A stretch of DNA of 59,400 nucleotides from Brevibacterium linens ATCC 9172 (GTDB lineage Bacteria; Actinomycetota; Actinomycetes; Actinomycetales; Brevibacteriaceae). Within the stretch, counting starts at the first letter, position 1. Each line of letters begins with the position of its first letter. Both the position numbers and the translations under genes were made by a program. The DNA is taken from NCBI RefSeq assembly GCF_900169165.1, contig NZ_FXYY01000020.1, forward strand, positions 1 through 59,400. The letters run 5' to 3'. Of this stretch, positions 24,286 to 32,938 are shown piece after piece. The notes beneath the pieces were generated by a model that was not told the origin of the DNA, ran no database searches, and was given only the letters and a program-made list of their open reading frames with translations.

Positions 24286-26313
24286 TCAACGGGCGAGCCC
24301 TCGACGTGCAATTCGACTAATTGACGAGTGCAGTCTTCCGGATGAAGGATCGACTGGTGTTCCGTTCGAATCTCCTGACGGTCGTCGGGTCGGAAGAAGC
24401 GCGGCAATCATTCCGGCCCGGGCGCTCTCTGCGTCTTCGCCGAATTCCGGAGATACAATCTCCGTCTGGAGCGGAAAATCGATGAGACGGTCGAAAAGCA
24501 ATTCCGAACCGATGTGTGCCTCCACGCCGACAGCGTCAAAAGCACGCAGACGGTTGTTGATCCAGCGATCGTCCTCAGCCTCCCCGATATAGGCATGCCG
24601 CACATTGCGGTGAGTTAGTTCCCGCAGATTGAGGTTCGCCTGTTCGAACTGCAGGTGCAGATCGGGGTTCAGCGACGTGAAGACCTCTTCTGTCTCTGAC
24701 GCCGACCGACCGATGTAGACCCGCAGCGTGGTCAGCTCTCGGAGCTTCTCGTACGTGCGATGATTGCCCGCCAGCAACGCCACGGAATGGGACTTGTTCA
24801 AGCGTTCCAGCGACGGCAGCCATTCGATGATCAGGTTGATGTCGTGCGGTCCAGCCATCGTGGAGACGAGGATCTCCGCCCCCCTTACAGTCATCGCGGA
24901 ATCCGAGGAATTGATGAAGTGTGAATCCACGCGAGACTGCGCAGCCATGTTGGCGATTCCAGTCGCCGCGAAGTCAAAGCTACGTCCAATGAACGTGAGG
25001 CCTCTGGATGCCGACTTCAGCACGGACGGTCGTTGTCGGACAGTGGTCCCTCCTTTCGGCCGACCATTGAGCTGCTCACCCACGGGATCAGCGACTTTGA
25101 CCGCCCGATCGCGTTCTTCGATGACCTGTTCCACGGCGTGAACGAAACGAGCAAGCGAAGCACCAGGAGTACGGTCGCCATAGTAAAAGTCGGCCCATTC
25201 AGACAATCTCTCGCGTTCCTCGTCGTCATTGAGGAGCGTCTCGAGCATTTCTGCTGTGTGCTTCGCCTCGTCGGCCGACAGCAACGGCATTTGCGGGATG
25301 AAACCGACGTCGGGCATGACGGCTTCGGGCTCCTGCGGAAGAGTGACGATCAATGGTTTCGCCGTAGTCAGCCAGTCATAGGCGACTGCTGAAATGTCGG
25401 TGATCATCGCGTCCGCCGCGTCGAGTTGCCAGCCGAATGGAGTGTCGTCGATAAAGTGCGGTCCGCCCTCGCCTGCATTGGCGCGAGTGATGAGACCGCG
25501 GATCTTCCTGTCGGCTTCGACAAACTCATCCTCAAGGACGCCTGTGCGAGGATGCGGACGGTAGACCACCCGAAATCGATCGTCGCTGAGGAGGGATGAG
25601 ACGATCTCTACACCATGAGAGGCTACCGATCCGTACCTCATGGTGAGTCGCCCGCCCTCCCACGTGGGGGAGTAGAGGACTGTAATTCGGTCGCGACAAT
25701 CTTCCAATGGGGAACGGTGCTTGATGTCGATCTGCGGTCGCCCGATGGCAATGGTTCGGGCATCGACATCATAGTTTCTCACATGCGCGCGAAGACGTTC
25801 ACGTGAGGCGTCTCCAGCGACGAAGAAGTAATTGAAGATTTTTACCCAATTGGATGCCATATAGATTTTGTCGGACTCGCCGTGGCAGATGAAGACGTGT
25901 TCCGCCGAAGTGAGACCGAGAATCCTATAGTTGGCGTAGTTCTGATTCGGGTAGAGGATGACCTTCGGTTTGAGTTCGTCTTCGACTTCGCTCAAGTCTG
26001 AGTAGCTGGGAGTGAGCACGACTTTGAGGCCCGTCTCTTGAGCGACGAGCTCGGCAGTCGACGGCTGATAGCAGAGAATCGCGACCGTATGGGTCTTCGC
26101 CAGATGTTCGAGAGGGCCATACCACTGTCTGATTTGGTACATGTTGACAGGTTCGCCCGGAAAATTCAGGAGGACGTCGACCTCTCCTTCGGGGATCGGT
26201 CGATACTGCGCGAGAGCCCGCAACTGGGCCCGATGGCGAACCGTTTCGACAGATCTGCCCATCTTCTGGGCAATTCTGCTGATCAGATTCAGTGCTTCTG
26301 GCACATGCAACAT
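24286..26313 (-). CDS. CDP-glycerol glycerophosphotransferase with a degenerate C-terminal half-domain repeat
   Basis: A 675-residue protein. Residues 45-400 are a full GPT domain: F-I-C-H-G-E-S-D-K (H-G-E-S at 144-147), Y-S-P-T-W-E-G, R-P-H-P-R-T-G and T-D-I-S-A-V-A-Y-D-W. Residues 470-620 resemble the N-terminal half of the same domain again (G-P-H-D-I-N-L-I-I-E-W-L-P-S-L-E-R-L against M-Y-Q-I-R-Q-W-Y-G-P-L-E-H-L) but read Y-I-G-E-A-E-D where H-G-E-S-D should be, so they are probably not catalytic. It is upstream of, and co-directional with, the tandem GPT gene. Another frame stays open to 24189 and looks coding, so the annotated end may follow a frameshift. ATG 26313 has only a weak Shine-Dalgarno. 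Confidence 0.85.
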   Translation of the reverse strand: MLHVPEALNLISRIAQKMGRSVETVRHRAQLRALAQYRPIPEGEVDVLLNFPGEPVNMYQIRQWYGPLEHLAKTHTVAILCYQPSTAELVAQETGLKVVLTPSYSDLSEVEDELKPKVILYPNQNYANYRILGLTSAEHVFICHGESDKIYMASNWVKIFNYFFVAGDASRERLRAHVRNYDVDARTIAIGRPQIDIKHRSPLEDCRDRITVLYSPTWEGGRLTMRYGSVASHGVEIVSSLLSDDRFRVVYRPHPRTGVLEDEFVEADRKIRGLITRANAGEGGPHFIDDTPFGWQLDAADAMITDISAVAYDWLTTAKPLIVTLPQEPEAVMPDVGFIPQMPLLSADEAKHTAEMLETLLNDDEERERLSEWADFYYGDRTPGASLARFVHAVEQVIEERDRAVKVADPVGEQLNGRPKGGTTVRQRPSVLKSASRGLTFIGRSFDFAATGIANMAAQSRVDSHFINSSDSAMTVRGAEILVSTMAGPHDINLIIEWLPSLERLNKSHSVALLAGNHRTYEKLRELTTLRVYIGRSASETEEVFTSLNPDLHLQFEQANLNLRELTHRNVRHAYIGEAEDDRWINNRLRAFDAVGVEAHIGSELLFDRLIDFPLQTEIVSPEFGEDAESARAGMIAALLPTRRPSGDSNGTPVDPSSGRLHSSISRIARRGLAR

Positions 26314-26550
26314 TGATGTTTACCGCAAATTTCCCTAATGGTCATCATTTCCTTGCTTCCGAGTGTAGTCGTGATGGGTCGCGGCAAAGGAATCGTGTGG
26401 CGTGCGTCTTGTACTTCAGCAAAGCGCTCTGTCTCGATAGGGATGACGCCACGTAACCGAACCCGGTGAACGGCACAAGTGGAGTCAAGAAAACTCATCA
26501 ATACTCCAGCAAACATTGCCAAAATCGCAACTTGTGTGCAGACTGTATGA

Positions 26551-27582
26551 GTGGTCGCGACGAGCAGAGATGCAGAGACCAGCGAGACGTCGCTGGAGAC
26601 CCGAGTCCGTGATGCCATCAGAACAGCTGGAATCAACCACAGTGAAGTCGCCCGCAGGATCGGACTCGACGCCAGCAAACTCTCCAAATCTCTGGCCGGG
26701 ACACGGAAGTTCAGGGTCGAAGAGATCTCGCTCATCGCCGAACTCACCGAGGTCACCACGGACTGGCTCACGACCGGGAGAACGACACGGCCGCCTCGGC
26801 GAAGCATCGTCGCTGACCTTCCAGCTGGGCCCGCTGATCCGGGTGATGATCACACCACCGGTTCGTTACCGGCGGCCGAGACGCCGCCGCGGACATCGGT
26901 GCCCGACTGGATGTCGAAGGGCACTCGCAATCGGCTGAAGATCATCGCGGCCGCCTGGCGGCTCTATGCCGATCTCGGCATCGACAAGGTCCGCACCGAG
27001 GATGTCGCGGACGCGGCCGGGGTGAGCGCCTCGGCGGTGAACTACCACTTCCGGACGAAAGGCCAGCTGCTGCAGTCAGCCCTACGGCACTCCCTCGATG
27101 TCATCGCCGAGACCCGCCACCTCAACGACTCCTACGACCCCATCGGCGTACTCCGCCACTTCGCACGCATCCATGCCGGAGTCGACCCGAAGATCCGAAG
27201 AGTGTGGTCGATCTGGCTCCAGTGCTGGGCCCGTGCGGCCACCGACGAAAGCGCCCGCGCGAACCTCACCGCCGTCTACGGCGAATGGATGGACATGATC
27301 ACCACCGTCATCGACGGCGGCCAACGATCCGGCAGGATCCGCTCCGGCGATACCGCACTCATGGTCAAATCCCTGTCGATCTTCATCGACGGCCTCGGCG
27401 TGGCCCGCACCACCGAACACATGCCCATCACCGATGACGAAGCGCTGACCATGCTCGAGAACTACCTCGCCGCCCACGTCCTCAGCGACGATACGCACTC
27501 CTTTGGCAGTCCAATCCCGAAGTCAGACCGGGTCGCCTCAGGCAGCCGGCCCGAACCGACGTCCCAGGAAGAAGGCACATGA
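26551..27582 (+). CDS. Transcriptional regulator with fused XRE-type and TetR-type DNA-binding domains
   Basis: A 343-residue protein with two helix-turn-helix units. Residues 15-75 are XRE/Cro-like (H-S-E-V-A-R-R-I-G-L-D-A-S-K-L-S-K-S-L). A proline-rich linker follows. Residues 125-175 are TetR-like (G-I-D-K-V-R-T-E-D-V-A-D-A-A-G-V, then S-A-V-N-Y-H-F-R-T-K), and the rest is a TetR ligand/dimer domain. GTG 26551 is the only usable early start and has no good Shine-Dalgarno. The stop overlaps the start of the ABC solute-binding protein gene, so it heads that operon and probably controls it in response to the imported ligand or a product of it. Confidence 0.85.
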   Translation: MVATSRDAETSETSLETRVRDAIRTAGINHSEVARRIGLDASKLSKSLAGTRKFRVEEISLIAELTEVTTDWLTTGRTTRPPRRSIVADLPAGPADPGDDHTTGSLPAAETPPRTSVPDWMSKGTRNRLKIIAAAWRLYADLGIDKVRTEDVADAAGVSASAVNYHFRTKGQLLQSALRHSLDVIAETRHLNDSYDPIGVLRHFARIHAGVDPKIRRVWSIWLQCWARAATDESARANLTAVYGEWMDMITTVIDGGQRSGRIRSGDTALMVKSLSIFIDGLGVARTTEHMPITDDEALTMLENYLAAHVLSDDTHSFGSPIPKSDRVASGSRPEPTSQEEGT

Positions 27583-29126
27583 ACACACCGAACCGAAGAC
27601 AAGCGCTGGGGGCAGGCCTTGCCGTCGCCGGCGTCGCGGGCTTGAGCGCCTGCGGCGGCGGGGAAGTCGGCGCCGCCGACGCCGGAGACCCCGTCAAGGG
27701 CGGAAGCCTGCGGGTCGGCGTCACCGGCGGCAACTCCGCGGACACCATCGACGCCCACATCCCCGTCAACAACGGTGACATCGCGAGAACCGTCAACCTC
27801 TACAACGCCCTCTACGGTTGGGACGACGACTCCCAGGTCGTACCGCTGCTGGCCGAATCGATCAAAGCCAACTCCGACTCCACCGTGTGGACGTGCACGC
27901 TGAAGGAGGGCATCAAGTTCTCCGATGGCAAACCGATCACCTCCGAAGACGTCGTCTTCACCTTCGAGCGGATCAACGACCCCGGCGACCCGAAGACCGC
28001 GGCCGCGAACTTCTCCATGCTCGAGAAGGTCGTCGCTAAGGACGATCGCACCGTCGAATTCCGGCTGAACGAACCCAACGGTCTGTTCCAGGACGCCGTC
28101 GCCGAATACACCGCCGCCATCGTCCCCGTCGGCTACGATCCGGAGAACCCGGTGTGCTCGGGACCGTTCAAACTCAAATCCTTCACCGCTGCCCAGTCGA
28201 CCGTGCTTGTGCCCAACGAGCACTACTTCGACTTCGACAAGATGTACCTCGACGAGGTGGAGGTGCTGAACTTCAACGACGACGACGCTCTCATCAACGC
28301 CCTCCTGTCCACCCAGGTCGATGCGATCGCCGGCATCCCGCTGGCCCTCGTCGAAGTCATCGCCGCCGATGAGCGCATGTCCATCCTCAACTCGAAGACC
28401 GGCATGTGGCTGCCCTTCACCATGCGAGTGGACAAGAAGCCCTTCGACGACGTCAGGGTTCGACAGGCCTTCCGGCTCGTCGTCGACCGCGAACAGATGA
28501 TCGAACAGGTGCTCTCCGGCTACGGAACCCTGGGCAACGACATGTTCGGGCCCTTGAGTGAGAACTACCCGAAGTTCCCGCAGCGCAAACAGGATCTGGA
28601 CAAAGCGAAGAAGCTCCTCGCCGAGGCGGGTTATCCTGACGGACTCGACGTCGAGCTCGTCACTGCTCCCATCCAATCCGGAGCCGTCGAAGCCGCCCAG
28701 GTCTTCGCCCAGCAAGCCGCCGACGCCGGAATCAGGGTCAAGATCCGCAAAGTCGATGCCACCACGTTCTTCGGCGACGGATACCTCCAATGGGATTTCG
28801 CCCAGGACTTCTGGTACACCCGCGACTTCATGCCGCAGGTCATCTCCTGTTCCCTGTCCGAATCGCCCTTCAACGAAACCCACTGGGACGACCCGCAGTT
28901 CAACAAGGTCTTCGACAAGGCCCGCGCGATTCCGGAGGCTGAGAAGCGCCGGGACCTGGAGCACGAGCTGCAGAAGATGCTCTACGACGAAGGCGGATAC
29001 ATCGTGTGGGGCTTCGCCAACCAGGTCGACGCCTTCCAGAAATACGTCGGAGGGCTCGTCCCCAACTCCACAGGACGTCCGCTGAGCGGTTGGAGATTCG
29101 ACCGCGTGTGGATTGGAAAGGTGTGA
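27579..29126 (+). CDS. ABC transporter substrate-binding lipoprotein (peptide/nickel type, SBP_bac_5)
   Basis: A 515-residue solute-binding protein. The signal region M-N-T-P-N-R-R-Q-A-L-G-A-G has a twin arginine and ends in L-S-A-C, a lipobox, so it should be exported, possibly by Tat, and lipid-anchored. The body has the family pattern P-L-L-A-E-S, D-V-V-F-T-F-E-R, and V-R-Q-A-F-R-L-V-V-D-R-E. Start overlaps the regulator stop by 4 bp. Ligand class (peptide, opine, nickel chelate) cannot be decided. Confidence 0.92.
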   Translation: MNTPNRRQALGAGLAVAGVAGLSACGGGEVGAADAGDPVKGGSLRVGVTGGNSADTIDAHIPVNNGDIARTVNLYNALYGWDDDSQVVPLLAESIKANSDSTVWTCTLKEGIKFSDGKPITSEDVVFTFERINDPGDPKTAAANFSMLEKVVAKDDRTVEFRLNEPNGLFQDAVAEYTAAIVPVGYDPENPVCSGPFKLKSFTAAQSTVLVPNEHYFDFDKMYLDEVEVLNFNDDDALINALLSTQVDAIAGIPLALVEVIAADERMSILNSKTGMWLPFTMRVDKKPFDDVRVRQAFRLVVDREQMIEQVLSGYGTLGNDMFGPLSENYPKFPQRKQDLDKAKKLLAEAGYPDGLDVELVTAPIQSGAVEAAQVFAQQAADAGIRVKIRKVDATTFFGDGYLQWDFAQDFWYTRDFMPQVISCSLSESPFNETHWDDPQFNKVFDKARAIPEAEKRRDLEHELQKMLYDEGGYIVWGFANQVDAFQKYVGGLVPNSTGRPLSGWRFDRVWIGKV

Positions 29127-29127
29127 C

Positions 29128-30081
29128 ATGTTCGGAAAAGTGATCGGAAAGCGGCTGCTCTTCTCCGCCTTCATCCTCATCGCAGTCTCCCTGCTCGTCT
29201 TCGGCGCCACCCTGCTGCTGCCCGGTGACGCGGCACGCGCGATCCTCGGCCAACAGGCCACACCCGAACGCATCGCGGCACTCAACGAACAGCTGGGACT
29301 CAACCAACCCGCCTGGCAGCGGTACCTCACCTGGCTGGGAGGCCTCTTCGTCGGCGACTTCGGCACCTCCTCGGCGAGTGGCGGCTCCGTGGCGGCACTC
29401 CTCGGTGATCGTGTGTGGGCCTCCTTTATCCTCATGGGACTGGCCGCGGTCATTTCCGTGCCGTTGGGCATCGGACTCGGTGTCTTTCAGGCCCTACATC
29501 GCGGGAAGCGGCGCGACCAGGCGATGACCGGCATCAGCCTGGTGCTGGCGGCCATGCCCGAGTTCGTCATCGGCATCGGACTCATCGCGATCTTCGCCAC
29601 CTCGGTATTCCAGATCCTGCCGGCCGTGACCCTGGCACCGCCGGGCGAACCCGTCTGGAACCGACCTCAGCAGCTCATTCTGCCGACCCTGACGCTCATC
29701 CTCGTCGTCACCCCCTACATCGTGCGGATGATGCGAGCGACGATGATCGAAGTCCTCGACTCGGGATTCGTCGAGATGGCGCGACTCAAAGGCGTCCCGG
29801 AGAAGCGCGTGATCATGCGTCACGCCGTGCCTCACGCCCTCGGCCCGGTCGCTCAGGTCGTCGCGATCCAGCTGGCCTGGCTGGCCGGCGGTGTGGTCGT
29901 CGTCGAGTTCCTCTTCCGCTATCCGGGACTCGGCCAAGCACTCATCGACGCGGTGACCTACCGTGACGTGCAGGTCGTCCAGGCGATCTCCATGCTCGTC
30001 GCCGCCGTCTACGTCGTGGTGAATCTGGCGGCCGATGTCGTCGGCATCCTCACCAACCCGAAACTCAGGAGCGCAGCATGA
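29128..30081 (+). CDS. ABC transporter permease, DppB-like
   Basis: A 317-residue inner-membrane permease with six expected helices. It has the DppB opening (G-K-R-L-L-F-S-A-F-I-L-I-A-V-S-L-L-V-F), L-L-P-G-D-A-A-R, and the cytoplasmic EAA loop (M-A-R-L-K-G-V-P-E-K-R-V-I-M-R-H-A-V). ATG 29128 lies 1 bp after the upstream stop and 7 bp after GGAAAGG. Its stop overlaps the next gene. Confidence 0.93.
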   Translation: MFGKVIGKRLLFSAFILIAVSLLVFGATLLLPGDAARAILGQQATPERIAALNEQLGLNQPAWQRYLTWLGGLFVGDFGTSSASGGSVAALLGDRVWASFILMGLAAVISVPLGIGLGVFQALHRGKRRDQAMTGISLVLAAMPEFVIGIGLIAIFATSVFQILPAVTLAPPGEPVWNRPQQLILPTLTLILVVTPYIVRMMRATMIEVLDSGFVEMARLKGVPEKRVIMRHAVPHALGPVAQVVAIQLAWLAGGVVVVEFLFRYPGLGQALIDAVTYRDVQVVQAISMLVAAVYVVVNLAADVVGILTNPKLRSAA

Positions 30082-30995
30082 GCACCGACGCCAACAGTCT
30101 TGATGACCTCAAGTCCGCGGCCACCGATGCCGCCGAGGTGCCCAAGGAATCCCAGACCACCTATGTGCCCTTCTACAAGCGGGTGCTCGCCCAGAAACAG
30201 GGCAAGATCGGCCTGATCATCACCGTGGTCGTCGTGGCGCTCGCCCTGTGCGGACCGCTGCTGCTGCCCTGGGCGACCGGCAACACCGCCACCGAATTCG
30301 TCACGAAGCCGTTCAGTCCCTATGGTCTGTTTGGCTCGGACAACCTCGGCCGCGATGTGCTTTCCAGGTTCCTGGCCGGAGGACTGACCCTCATCGTCTA
30401 CGCGGTGCTCGCCACGGCGCTGGGCATGGTCGTCGGCGCGATCATCGGCATGCTCGCCGCCTACGTCGGAGGAACCTTCGACGCCGTGATCATGCGGCTC
30501 AATGACGTCATCCTCGCCATCCCGCAGCTCGTATTCGCCCTCCTGGCGATCACCGTGCTCGGACCGCAGGGATGGGTGCTCGTGACCGTCATCGGTCTCA
30601 CCCACGCACCACGCATCGCCCGCGTCGCGAGGTCCGCGACGCTGGGCGTCATCACCGAGGACTACATCAAGGCAGCGGAGATGTACGCGATGCCCCGGTG
30701 GAAGGTGCTCATCCGTGAGCTGCTGCCCAACATCACCGGACCGCTGAGCGTGGAGGCAGGCCTGCGCCTGACCTACTCGATCGGCTACATCGCCTCGCTG
30801 TCCTTCCTCGGACTCGGCCTGCAGCCGCCCGCGGCTGACTGGGGTCTGATGATCAACGAGAACCGCATCGCCCTGTCCATCCAACCCTGGGGTGTGCTGC
30901 TGCCGGTCATCGCGATCGCACTGCTGACCATCGGCACCAACCTGCTCGCGGACTCCTTCGCCCGAGCCACCGCATCGACATCCGTGGAGGCATGA
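30078..30995 (+). CDS. ABC transporter permease, DppC-like
   Basis: A 305-residue partner permease. An N-terminal cytoplasmic tail leads to a first helix (I-G-L-I-I-T-V-V-V-V-A-L-A-L). G-L-F-G-S-D-N-L-G-R-D-V-L-S-R is the DppC signature, and the EAA loop reads K-A-A-E-M-Y-A-M-P-R-W-K-V-L-I-R-E-L-L-P-N. Overlaps both neighbours by 4 bp, so the operon is tightly coupled. Confidence 0.93.
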   Translation: MSTDANSLDDLKSAATDAAEVPKESQTTYVPFYKRVLAQKQGKIGLIITVVVVALALCGPLLLPWATGNTATEFVTKPFSPYGLFGSDNLGRDVLSRFLAGGLTLIVYAVLATALGMVVGAIIGMLAAYVGGTFDAVIMRLNDVILAIPQLVFALLAITVLGPQGWVLVTVIGLTHAPRIARVARSATLGVITEDYIKAAEMYAMPRWKVLIRELLPNITGPLSVEAGLRLTYSIGYIASLSFLGLGLQPPAADWGLMINENRIALSIQPWGVLLPVIAIALLTIGTNLLADSFARATASTSVEA

Positions 30996-32773
30996 TGAGC
31001 CCGAAGACAGAGACCGTTCGCCACGATGATGCGAACGAACCGAACGAGAAGATCGTTCTGCGCGTGTCCGACCTGCGCGTGCTCACGAACGCCGGGGACG
31101 AGATCCTCCACGGTGTCGACTTCGCCCTGTCCCGAGGAGAGATCCTCGGGCTTGTCGGCGAGTCGGGTTCCGGTAAGACCACGGCTGGTCTGGCCTGCAT
31201 GGGTCACTTCCGAGAGGGCCTGAAGTTCGGATCCGGGTCCGTGAGCATCTGGCCGCGCGGCGACGCCACCCACCTTGAGGTCGGCGAACTCGACGAGGTG
31301 GCCCTGCGAGATCTGCGCGGATCCCGCATCGCGTACATCCCTCAGGATCCTGCCCTCTCGCTCAACCCGGCCATGCGCGTGGGCGAGCAGATCCGGGAAG
31401 TCCTCGACATCCACGACTTCGGAGTCTCGGATCGTGAGCGAGCTGATCGCGTCGCAGAGGTGCTCGTCGACGTCGGTCTGCCCGCGGATCGTGCCTATCA
31501 GCGGCGTTGGCCCCATCAGCTGTCCGGCGGTCAGCAGCAGCGCATCGGCATTGCCATGGCCTTCGCCATGTACCCTGATGTGCTCATCCTCGATGAACCG
31601 ACGACCGGCCTGGACGTGTCCACGCAGTCGGTCGTGCTCGACACGATCCGGCAGATGACGGTGGCGAACAACGTCGCCGGCCTCTACATCACCCACGACC
31701 TCGCGGTGATCAAGGACATCTCCGACCGAGTGGCCGTGATGCTGCGCGGCGACCTCGTCGAAGAGGGACCGGTGTCGGCAGTGCTCGAACGTCCGCAGCA
31801 TGAGTACACGAAGATGCTCATGGCAGCGGTGCCGGACTTGGCCGGACGGAAGACGATCGGTGACGGGGCCGCGGAGGCGAAAGCCGTTGCCGAGGCCGAT
31901 GAGAAGACACATATCCTCGTGTCGGCGGGGGAGAAGTCCGGCGATTCGGAAACGGAACGGACCGATGCTGACGGGGCGGCCGCCTCGGTGAGGGATGGGG
32001 GCGGTGAGGCCCCCTCGGTGACTGCGCCTCTGCTCGAGGTCAAAGATGTGGCGCTCGCCTACGGAAAGACGCAGATCCTCGACGGGATCAACCTGACCCT
32101 GGAGCCGGGGGAGTGCACGATGCTGCTCGGAGAATCCGGGTCGGGTAAGACAACTCTGTCGCAGTGTGTGGCCGGGCTCAACGACGACTACAAGGGCTCG
32201 GTGAAGCTGCGCGGCACGGAACTGGCACGGTCGACGCGCAAGCGCACGAACGAGGAGCGCGTGGGCATCCAGTACGTGTTCCAGTCGCCGTTCTCCTCAC
32301 TCAATCCGCGACGATCCATCGGTCAGTCGCTGACGGTGCCATTGGAGATGAGCGGTCAGGGAACGGCCGCGAGCCGGAAGGCCGCTGTCGAGGAGGCGCT
32401 CGACTCGGTGCGGCTGGGACGGACGTTCTACCACCGGCGGCCCGGCGACCTTTCCGGCGGTGAGCGGCAGAGGGCAGCGATCGCCCGCGCCCTGGTCAAC
32501 GCGCCGTCGGTGATGGTCTGTGATGAGATCACCTCTGCGCTCGACGTCAGCGTCCAGGCTTCGATCGTCGCCCTGCTGCGAACCCTGCGGGAGGAGCGGC
32601 AGCTGGCGATGCTCTTCGTCACCCACAACATCGCACTCTCCCGGCACATCGCGGACAATCTTGCCGTGCTCAACAAGGGCAAGATCGTCGACTACGGGCC
32701 GACTGCCTCGGTGCTCGAGGATCCGTCGCACGAGTACACGCGGGCGCTGATCGCCGACGTGCCGAAGTTCTGA
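30992..32773 (+). CDS. Dual ABC ATPase (DppD-DppF fusion)
   Basis: A 593-residue protein with two nucleotide-binding domains. Domain 1: Walker A G-E-S-G-S-G-K-T-T near 50, signature L-S-G-G-Q-Q-Q-R, Walker B V-L-I-L-D-E-P-T. Domain 2: Walker A G-E-S-G-S-G-K-T-T near 380, signature L-S-G-G-E-R-Q-R, and Walker B M-V-C-D-E-I-T, where the usual E-P-T is E-I-T. An acidic linker (about 280-340) joins them. Powers the upstream permease pair. Its last codons (A-D-V-P-K-F, stop) recur at 34371-34403, beyond the toxin-antitoxin-chaperone genes. Confidence 0.93.
   Translation: MMSPKTETVRHDDANEPNEKIVLRVSDLRVLTNAGDEILHGVDFALSRGEILGLVGESGSGKTTAGLACMGHFREGLKFGSGSVSIWPRGDATHLEVGELDEVALRDLRGSRIAYIPQDPALSLNPAMRVGEQIREVLDIHDFGVSDRERADRVAEVLVDVGLPADRAYQRRWPHQLSGGQQQRIGIAMAFAMYPDVLILDEPTTGLDVSTQSVVLDTIRQMTVANNVAGLYITHDLAVIKDISDRVAVMLRGDLVEEGPVSAVLERPQHEYTKMLMAAVPDLAGRKTIGDGAAEAKAVAEADEKTHILVSAGEKSGDSETERTDADGAAASVRDGGGEAPSVTAPLLEVKDVALAYGKTQILDGINLTLEPGECTMLLGESGSGKTTLSQCVAGLNDDYKGSVKLRGTELARSTRKRTNEERVGIQYVFQSPFSSLNPRRSIGQSLTVPLEMSGQGTAASRKAAVEEALDSVRLGRTFYHRRPGDLSGGERQRAAIARALVNAPSVMVCDEITSALDVSVQASIVALLRTLREERQLAMLFVTHNIALSRHIADNLAVLNKGKIVDYGPTASVLEDPSHEYTRALIADVPKF
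32741..32773 (+). repeat. Direct repeat A: 3' end of the ABC ATPase gene
   Basis: This 33-bp stretch matches 34371-34403 (offset 1630) at about 26 of the first 30 positions, with 17 bp identical (CGACGTGCCGAAGTTCT). Together the copies bracket the toxin-antitoxin-chaperone genes. Confidence 0.75.
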
Positions 32774-32789
32774 GGGGCAGCTATCCGGG

Positions 32790-32834
32790 CGGGCGGGGCG
32801 AGGTCAGCGCGGTACGGCCCCCGCCCGTTTTCTT
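32790..32834 (+). terminator. Rho-independent terminator of the ABC operon
   Basis: CGGGCGGGG (32790-32798) pairs with CCCCGCCCG (32819-32827), followed by TTTTCTT. It lies 16 bp after the ATPase stop. Confidence 0.8.
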
Positions 32835-32926
32835 GCTGAGGCAGTTGGTTGCTGCGTCTGAGGGGCGGGGACGACTGCACCGGGAGGGCGCAGTCAAACT
32901 GCGTCCCCTATGTCAGGGACGACAGA

Positions 32927-32932
32927 TACAGT
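32927..32932 (+). promoter_or_regulatory. Predicted -10 of a leaderless toxin transcript
   Basis: TACAGT (TANNNT) ends 6 nt before ATG 32939, which would put the transcript start on the A of the start codon. No Shine-Dalgarno is present. A CGTCCC/GGGACG inverted repeat (32902-32907, 32916-32921) just upstream could be an operator. Confidence 0.45.
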
Positions 32933-32938
32933 CGATCT

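Noticed and set aside
27462..29471. 669-codon minus-strand frame
   Set aside because: Opposite the substrate-binding protein gene, whose lipobox, length and family pattern are clear.
30785..31912. 375-codon minus-strand frame
   Set aside because: Shadow of the dual ATPase gene, which has all Walker and signature motifs.
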